Shown here piece by piece: positions 56,940-64,000 of a stretch of 64,000 nucleotides of DNA. The notes beneath the pieces are model-generated. The model was not told the origin of the DNA and did no database searches. It worked only from the letters and a program-made list of their open reading frames with translations. Numbering within the stretch: the stretch's first letter is position 1; the number at the start of each line of letters is the position of its first letter. The position numbers were made by a program, and so were the translations under genes. Origin of the DNA: Mycobacterium kubicae (GTDB lineage: Bacteria > Actinomycetota > Actinomycetes > Mycobacteriales > Mycobacteriaceae); contig NZ_CP065047.1 in NCBI RefSeq assembly GCF_015689175.1, positions 1,054,001 through 1,118,000 of the forward strand. Direction: 5' to 3'.

Positions 56940-57782
56940 ATGGCAATTCGCAAATACAAGCCGACGACCCCCGGCCGTCGCGGTGCCAGCGTGTCCGACT
57001 TCGCCGAGATCACCCGGACGACGCCGGAGAAGTCACTGGTCCGTCCGCTGCACGGTCGTGGTGGCCGTAATGCCCACGGCCGCATCACCACTCGCCACAA
57101 GGGCGGTGGCCACAAGCGCGCCTACCGGGTGATCGACTTCCGCCGCAACGACAAAGACGGTGTCAACGCCAAGGTCGCGCACATCGAGTACGACCCGAAC
57201 CGCACCGCCCGCATCGCACTGCTGCACTTCCTGGACGGCGAGAAGCGCTACATCATTGCGCCCAACGGCCTTTCGCAGGGTGACATCGTCGAGTCCGGCG
57301 CCAACGCCGACATCAAGCCGGGTAACAACCTGCCGCTGCGCAACATCCCGGCCGGTACCTTGATCCACGCGGTGGAGCTGCGGCCCGGCGGTGGCGCCAA
57401 GCTGGCGCGGTCGGCGGGTTCGAGCATCCAGTTGCTCGGTAAAGAGGCCACCTACGCCTCGTTGCGTATGCCCAGCGGTGAAATCCGCCGCGTCGACGTC
57501 CGCTGCCGCGCGACGGTCGGCGAGGTCGGCAACGCCGAGCAGGCCAACATCAACTGGGGCAAGGCCGGCCGCATGCGGTGGAAGGGCAAGCGCCCCTCGG
57601 TCCGTGGTGTCGTGATGAACCCGGTCGACCACCCGCACGGCGGTGGTGAGGGTAAGACCTCCGGTGGCCGGCACCCGGTCAGCCCGTGGGGCAAGCCCGA
57701 GGGCCGCACCCGCAACCCGAACAAAGCAAGCAACAAGCTCATCGTCCGACGCCGGCGCACCGGCAAGAAGCACGGCCGGTAG
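56940..57782 (+). CDS. rplB: 50S ribosomal protein L2
   Basis: 280 aa, ATG at 56940 with AGAAAGACC upstream. [40 protein letters not shown] and the C-terminal [20 protein letters not shown], which contains the conserved His needed for peptidyl transferase centre function. L2 binds 23S rRNA domain IV. Confidence 0.98.
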   Translation: MAIRKYKPTTPGRRGASVSDFAEITRTTPEKSLVRPLHGRGGRNAHGRITTRHKGGGHKRAYRVIDFRRNDKDGVNAKVAHIEYDPNRTARIALLHFLDGEKRYIIAPNGLSQGDIVESGANADIKPGNNLPLRNIPAGTLIHAVELRPGGGAKLARSAGSSIQLLGKEATYASLRMPSGEIRRVDVRCRATVGEVGNAEQANINWGKAGRMRWKGKRPSVRGVVMNPVDHPHGGGEGKTSGGRHPVSPWGKPEGRTRNPNKASNKLIVRRRRTGKKHGR

Positions 57783-57794
57783 GAGTAACCAACC

Positions 57795-58072
57795 ATGCCA
57801 CGCAGCCTCAAGAAGGGTCCGTTCGTCGACGGCCATCTGCTCAAGAAGGTCGACACGCAGAACGAGAAGAACACCAAGCAGGTCATCAAGACCTGGTCGC
57901 GGCGTTCGACCATCATTCCCGACTTCATCGGGCACACCTTTGCGGTGCACGACGGCCGCAAGCACGTCCCGGTGTTCGTCACCGAGTCGATGGTGGGGCA
58001 CAAGCTGGGTGAATTCGCGCCGACTCGGACCTTCAAGGGACACATCAAGGATGACCGAAAGAGTAAGCGGCG

Positions 58073-58076
<4 letters not shown>
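57795..58076 (+). CDS. rpsS: 30S ribosomal protein S19
   Basis: 93 aa, ATG at 57795 with GGAGTAACC upstream. [39 protein letters not shown] and [17 protein letters not shown] are typical of S19, which pairs with S13 in the 30S head. The stop overlaps the rplV start by 4 bases. Confidence 0.98.
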
Positions 58077-59454
<1,378 letters not shown>

Positions 59455-59457
59455 ATC

Positions 59458-59874
59458 ATGTTGATTCCCCGCAGGGTTAAACACCGCAAGCAGCACCACC
59501 CCCGCCAGCGTGGCATCGCCAGCGGCGGCACCACGGTGAACTTCGGCGACTACGGCATCCAGGCACTGGAGCACGCGTATGTGACCAACCGGCAGATCGA
59601 GTCCGCGCGTATCGCCATCAACCGGCACATCAAGCGTGGCGGCAAGGTGTGGATCAACATCTTCCCGGACCGTCCGCTGACCAAGAAGCCCGCCGAGACC
59701 CGAATGGGTTCGGGTAAGGGTTCGCCGGAGTGGTGGGTGGCCAACGTCAAGCCGGGCCGGGTGCTGTTCGAGTTGAGCTACCCCAACGAGCAGACCGCCC
59801 GCGCGGCGCTGACCCGTGCGATCCACAAGTTGCCGATCAAGGCGCGCATCGTGACGCGAGAGGAGCAGTTCTGA
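59458..59874 (+). CDS. rplP: 50S ribosomal protein L16
   Basis: 138 aa, ATG at 59458. [39 protein letters not shown] and [20 protein letters not shown] are typical of L16, which helps place A-site tRNA. The stop overlaps rpmC. Confidence 0.98.
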   Translation: MLIPRRVKHRKQHHPRQRGIASGGTTVNFGDYGIQALEHAYVTNRQIESARIAINRHIKRGGKVWINIFPDRPLTKKPAETRMGSGKGSPEWWVANVKPGRVLFELSYPNEQTARAALTRAIHKLPIKARIVTREEQF

Positions 59875-60125
59875 TGGCAGTGGGAGTTTCCCCTGGCGAA
59901 CTGCGTGAGCTCAGCAACGAGGAACTGACCGATCGCCTGCGTGAGTCCAAGGAAGAGTTGTTCAACCTGCGCTTCCAGATGGCGACCGGACAGCTGAGCA
60001 ACAACCGCCGGCTGCGCACGGTGCGTCAGGAAATCGCGCGCGTCTACACCGTGCTGCGCGAACGAGAACTGGGTCTGGCATCCGGGCCCGACGGCTCCGA
60101 CAGCCCCGATGGTAAGGATTCGTGA
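59874..60125 (+). CDS. rpmC: 50S ribosomal protein L29
   Basis: 83 aa from the ATG at 59874, which overlaps the rplP stop (TGATG). [20 protein letters not shown] then [20 protein letters not shown] is the L29 helical hairpin. It sits at the tunnel exit next to L23. A short Asp/Ser-rich tail follows. The stop overlaps the rpsQ start. Confidence 0.97.
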   Translation: MAVGVSPGELRELSNEELTDRLRESKEELFNLRFQMATGQLSNNRRLRTVRQEIARVYTVLRERELGLASGPDGSDSPDGKDS

Positions 60126-60484
60126 TGGCAGAGGCTACGACCGGCGCTAAAAAGGCCGCTCCGAAGGCGGCTTCCGCGAAGGAAGCCCCGTCGCAGGGCA
60201 AGGGCCCCAAGAACACTCCCGCCACGCCCAAGCCGCGCGGTCGCCGCAAGACGCGCATCGGCTACGTGGTGAGCGACAAGATGCAGAAGACCATCGTGGT
60301 CGAGCTCGAAGATCGCGTGCGTCACCCGTTGTACGGCAAGATCATTCGCACCACCAAGAAGGTCAAGGCGCACGACGAGAACAGCATCGCCGGCATCGGT
60401 GACCGGGTTTCGCTGATGGAGACGCGTCCGCTGTCGGCGACCAAGCGCTGGCGGCTCGTCGAGATCCTGGAAAAGGCCAAGTAG
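60122..60484 (+). CDS. rpsQ: 30S ribosomal protein S17 with N-terminal extension
   Basis: 120 aa from a GTG at 60122; an ATG directly follows at 60125 and is equally possible. The first ~40 residues are an Ala/Lys/Pro-rich extension seen in mycobacterial S17. The core is [40 protein letters not shown] and [20 protein letters not shown], an OB fold that binds 16S rRNA helix 11. It is the last ribosomal gene of the window; the rest of the cluster (rplN onward) lies beyond the atsA region in related genomes. Confidence 0.97.
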   Translation: MMAEATTGAKKAAPKAASAKEAPSQGKGPKNTPATPKPRGRRKTRIGYVVSDKMQKTIVVELEDRVRHPLYGKIIRTTKKVKAHDENSIAGIGDRVSLMETRPLSATKRWRLVEILEKAK

Positions 60485-60717
60485 GGCTGTTCGTGTGTGC
60501 GGCGGCCGCCGAGTGTGCGGCTAGGGGCCGCGAGGGTGCGCTGAGGGCGGGGATTCGCCGTAAATCCCGCCCTGGACGCCCACTCGAAGCCGTGAACGCA
60601 CATTCGATTCCCGCCGGCGATCTGGACGCGCGGGAAAACGAGATTCCCGTCCACACTCCGGGTGTAGTCTGCGCGATGTTCGCGCAACTAACTCCACTAC
60701 GGGAGTGAGGCTGGTGT
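60485..60717 (+). other. rpsQ-atsA gap with an imperfect hairpin
   Basis: 233 bases with no convincing gene. An 8-bp stem, AGGGCGGG (60544-60551) and CCCGCCCT (60566-60573), extended by imperfect pairs, may end S10-operon transcripts although no U-run follows. The last 40 bases probably hold the atsA promoter and ribosome site (GGGAGTGAGG), but I cannot assign promoter elements with confidence. Confidence 0.4.
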
Positions 60718-63090
60718 ATGGCTACTGCGGCCGGGTCGCAATCGTCTGAGTTCCACGGCAAGATCGAGCTGGATATTCGCGACTCGGAGCCGGACTGGGG
60801 CCCGTACGCCGCCCCCACCGCACCCGAGAACTCGCCGAACATCCTGTATCTGGTGTGGGACGACACCGGCATCGCGACCTGGGACTGCTTCGGCGGGCTG
60901 GTCGAAATGCCTGCCATGACGCGCATCGCCGAACGCGGTGTACGGCTTTCCCAATTTCACACCACCGCGCTGTGCTCACCGACGCGAGCCTCGCTGCTGA
61001 CCGGGCGAAACGCCACCACCGTCGGCATGGCGACCATCGAAGAGTTCACCGACGGCTTCCCCAACTGCAACGGTCGCATCCCCGCCGACACCGCGTTGCT
61101 CTCCGAAGTGCTCGCTGAACGCGGCTACAACACCTACTGCGTCGGCAAGTGGCACCTGACCCCGCTGGAAGAGTCGAGCATGGCGTCGACCAAGCGGAAC
61201 TGGCCCAACTCGCGCGGTTTCGAACGGTTCTACGGGTTCATGGGCGGCGAGACCGACCAGTGGTACCCCGACCTGGTCTACGACAACCACCCGGTGAACC
61301 CGCCCGGCACCCCCGAGGACGGTTACCACCTGTCCAAGGACATCGCCGACAAGACCATCGAGTTCATCCGCGATGCCAAAGTCATTGCGCCGGACAAGCC
61401 TTGGTTCAGCTACGTATGCCCCGGAGCGGGTCACGCCCCGCATCACGTCTTCAAGAACTGGGCGGACAAATACGCCGGCACCTTCGACATGGGTTATGAG
61501 CGCTACCGCGAAACCGTGCTGGAGAACCAGAAGTCGCTGGGCATTGTGCCCCCGGACACCGAATTGTCGCCCATCAACCCCTACCTGGATGTCAAAGGGC
61601 CACAAGGGGAGCCGTGGCCGCTGCAAGACACGGTGCGACCGTGGGATTCGCTCAACGATGAAGAGAAGAAGCTGTTCGCCCGGATGGCCGAGGTGTTCGC
61701 CGGGTTCCTCAGTTACACCGATGCCCAAATCGGCCGAATACTCGACTATCTCGAGGAGTCCGGTCAATTGGACAACACCATCGTCGTGGTGATCTCCGAC
61801 AACGGCGCCAGCGGTGAAGGGGGGCCCAACGGATCGGTCAACGAGGGCAAGTTCTTCAACGGCTACATCGACACGGTGGAAGAAAGCATGAAGCTGTTCG
61901 ACCACCTCGGCGGCCCGCAGACCTACAACCACTACCCGATCGGGTGGGCGATGGCGTTCAACACGCCCTACAAACTGTTCAAGCGGTACGCCTCGCACGA
62001 AGGCGGCATCGCCGACACGGCAATCGTCTCCTGGCCCAGCGGGATTGCGGCACACGGCGAAGTCCGCGACAACTACGTCAATGTCTGCGACATCACCCCG
62101 ACCGTCTATGACCTGTTGGGCATGACAGCGCCGGAGACGGTCAAGGGTATCCGGCAGAAGCCGTTGGACGGTGTGAGTTTAAAATCGGCACTCGACGACC
62201 CGTCCGCCGACACCGGCAAGACCACCCAGTTCTAGTCCATGCTGGGCACCCGCAGCATCTGGCATCAAGGCTGGTTCGCCAACACCATTCACGCCGCCAC
62301 CCCGGCCGGCTGGTCCCACTTCGAGGCCGACCGCTGGGAGCTGTTCCACATCGAAAATGACCGCAGCCAATGCCACGACCTCGCTGCCGAACATCCCGAC
62401 AAGCTAGAGGAGCTCAAAGAGCTGTGGTTGTCGGAGGCGGCCAAATACAACGGCCTGCCGCTCTCGGACCTCAACCTCATGGAGACGCTGACGCGGTCGC
62501 GGCCCTACCTGGTCGGCGAACGGTCCAGCTACATCTACTATCCCAACTGCGCCGACGTCGGCATCGGCGCGGCCGCCGAGCTCCGCGGTCGGTCGTTCGC
62601 CATCCTGGCCGACGTCACCGTGGACACCACCGGCGCCGAAGGGGTGCTGTTCAAGCAGGGCGGCGCGCACGGCGGACACGTGCTGTTCCTCCAGGATGGC
62701 CGGCTGCATTACGTGTACAACTTTCTCGGCGAGCGCCAGCAGCTGGTCTCCTCCGACGGCCCGATCCCGTTGGGCCGGCACATGTTCGGGGTTCGGTATG
62801 TGCGTACCGGAACAGTGACCAACAGTCATACCCCGCTCGGGGACCTCGCGTTGTACATCGATGATCACCCGGTCGGCACCCTGGCCGAGGTGATCACTCA
62901 CCCGGGTACTTTCGGGTTGGCCGGCGCCGGCATCACCGTCGGGCGTAACGGCGGGTCGGCAGTGTCCAGCCGCTACAAGGCGCCCTTCAACTTCACCGGG
63001 GGCACCATCGCGCAAGTCACCGTCGACGTATCGGGCCGGCCCTATGAAGACGTCGAAGCCGAACTCGCACTTGCCTTTTCCCGCGACTAA
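60718..63090 (+). pseudogene. atsA: Arylsulfatase AtsA, interrupted by an in-frame amber codon
   Basis: An ATG at 60718 opens a type I sulfatase: ILYLVWDDTGIATWDCFGGL (metal-binding Asp pair), CSPTRASLLTGRN (the Cys to be converted to formylglycine), GKWHLTPLEE, and VVVISDNGASGEGG (metal-binding Asp-Asn). At codon 506 (62233-62235) a TAG follows TTC. The same frame then continues with SMLGTRSIWHQGWFANTIHA and a normal sulfatase C-terminal domain to 63090; restored, the protein is 790 aa, close to the 787 aa of M. tuberculosis AtsA. That protein has a Tyr codon at the stop position, as I recall, so one base changed TAC or TAT to TAG. An ATG at 62239 could start a 283-aa fragment, but it would lack the active site. 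Confidence 0.85.
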
Positions 63091-63236
63091 GGCACCGGCG
63101 CGTCGGTTCAGGGCCGCGCCGGTGTACGTGTTGTCGGCGGTGTCGGCGCAAGACTTTGCGGTCGTCATACCCGGAACCGCGCGGTCAAACTGCTAGCATC
63201 TGACGCCTAATCGTCTCGCGAGCTGGGGGTAAACCC

Positions 63237-64000
63237 GTGACTGTGAACCCGACGCCACCGCCTCCACCTCCGACGGCGCCGACGGTGCCGACGAGCAGCG
63301 GCTTCCACGGCCGGCGCTTTGCCATCGGCTTCGGCATCGTACTGGCGGTTGTCACCGTCTATGCGTTGTCACTGGTTGGGGTTCACCTGCTGGCACGATC
63401 GGCGCCGCCGCTTCCGCCGGTGGATTTCAGTCAACATTCGGCGGACGACACCATCGTGCAGGTGCGCCTCAGTGAGGTCAAGACCGTCGCCAATCGGCTG
63501 ATGGTCAATGTCCTTGTCTATCCGAAAGATTCGCTTTACGACAAAGACTTCGGCGTGCTGACCACCAACGCGGTGGTGCGTCTGTATCCGGAGAACGACC
63601 TGGGCGATCTGCAGTATCCGGTCGGCAAGGCCCCTGCGCAGGTCGCGACCAGCATCGAGGCGCACGGGGATGCCGGGAACTGGCCGTTCGACTCCTACAA
63701 GACCGACATCATTGCGGCCGACGTCTTCACCGGGTCCGGTCCGAACCGGGAAAAGGTACCTGCCCGTGTGGAAGTGGTGGGTTACATGGACGGCTGGGAC
63801 GCGACCCTGACCCGCGTGCACGACCCCGACGAATCCGACCCCAATACCCAGGACGACGTCATCATCACGGTGCACCGGTCCAAGAGCTCGCTGATCTTCG
63901 ACATCGGAATCTGCCTGGTGCTGCTTGCGCTGCCGGCCTTGGCGCTGTGGGTGGCCATTCCCATGGCGCTGGGGCGGACGTCGTTCCTACCGCCGTTCTC
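63237..64000 (+). CDS. DUF4436-family membrane protein, C-terminus outside the window
   Basis: Starts at a GTG at 63237 with GGGGGT upstream and runs open to the window end (at least 254 aa). A short Pro-rich N-terminus (NPTPPPPPPTAPTVPT) precedes a first membrane helix (FAIGFGIVLAVVTVYALSLV), then an extracytoplasmic beta-rich domain of about 160 residues (DDTIVQVRLSEVKTVANRLM, LYDKDFGVLTTNAVVRLYPE) and a second membrane helix (IFDIGICLVLLALPALALWV). This layout is the DUF4436 family, of unknown function, matching Rv0713. In M. tuberculosis the sulfatase-activating enzyme gene Rv0712 lies between atsA and this gene; here only 146 bases separate them. Confidence 0.8.
   Translation, partial: MTVNPTPPPPPPTAPTVPTSSGFHGRRFAIGFGIVLAVVTVYALSLVGVHLLARSAPPLPPVDFSQHSADDTIVQVRLSEVKTVANRLMVNVLVYPKDSLYDKDFGVLTTNAVVRLYPENDLGDLQYPVGKAPAQVATSIEAHGDAGNWPFDSYKTDIIAADVFTGSGPNREKVPARVEVVGYMDGWDATLTRVHDPDESDPNTQDDVIITVHRSKSSLIFDIGICLVLLALPALALWVAIPMALGRTSFLPPF

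Noticed and set aside
62239..63090. A separate 283-aa gene downstream of a short atsA
   Set aside because: It is in the same frame as atsA, directly after one stop codon, has no ribosome site and is the normal C-terminal domain of the sulfatase.

Overview
The window is high-GC actinobacterial DNA whose gene order matches the ribosomal and RNA-polymerase region of a Mycobacterium chromosome (the Rv0647c to Rv0713 interval of M. tuberculosis). A PE-family gene, a complete mycofactocin cluster, Mkl and an EspC-like gene point to a mycobacterium, probably a slow grower. I do not name a species. Three genes are visibly broken: a DinB gene by a one-base frameshift, a type VII-secretion-type gene by an insertion sequence, and atsA by an in-frame stop codon.

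Layout. 1-1502: the end of a UbiB/ABC1-like gene and two DinB-fold genes, all leftward. 1544-7259: an overlapping operon of a GH38 alpha-mannosidase, a SurA-like protein and a ROK sugar kinase. 7294-8610: rplJ-rplL with promoter, leader and terminator. 8618-11980: a TetR regulator divergent from a carotenoid oxygenase, then mkl. 11981-20024: rpoB-rpoC with promoter and terminator. 20129-25740: an accessory island. It holds an EspC-like gene, a WXG100-like/proline-rich/transmembrane gene cut by an IS21-family element (21885-24050, 6-bp target duplication), a coupled partner gene, and an orphan small gene lying between two copies of the EspC/endonuclease IV junction. 25750-33255: endonuclease IV, a lipoprotein esterase, an acyl-CoA oxidation operon (fadE8, echA4, a PaaX-like regulator, echA5), two DUF3060 proteins and a TetR regulator. 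33273-37949: the str operon rpsL-rpsG-fusA-tuf.

38029-51007 is the mycofactocin neighbourhood: a SHOCT membrane protein, an SDR dehydrogenase behind a KstR-like box, an FAD reductase, an ECF sigma/VOC pair, DUF2332, mftR and mftABCDEFG. 51026-54588 is a second accessory patch (PE protein, MFS exporter with divergent TetR, small hypothetical). 54652-60484 is the S10 operon from rpsJ to rpsQ. 60718-63090 is atsA with an internal amber codon, followed directly by a DUF4436 membrane protein that runs off the window; the sulfatase-activating enzyme gene found between them in M. tuberculosis is missing.

Functionally, most of the window is core transcription and translation. The mycofactocin genes make a peptide-derived redox cofactor (MftA precursor, MftB/MftC modification, MftE release, MftD oxidation, MftF glycosylation, MftG re-oxidation) that serves dehydrogenases such as the linked SDR. 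The part most likely to hold an undescribed system is the EspC-like secretion cassette at 20698-25758.
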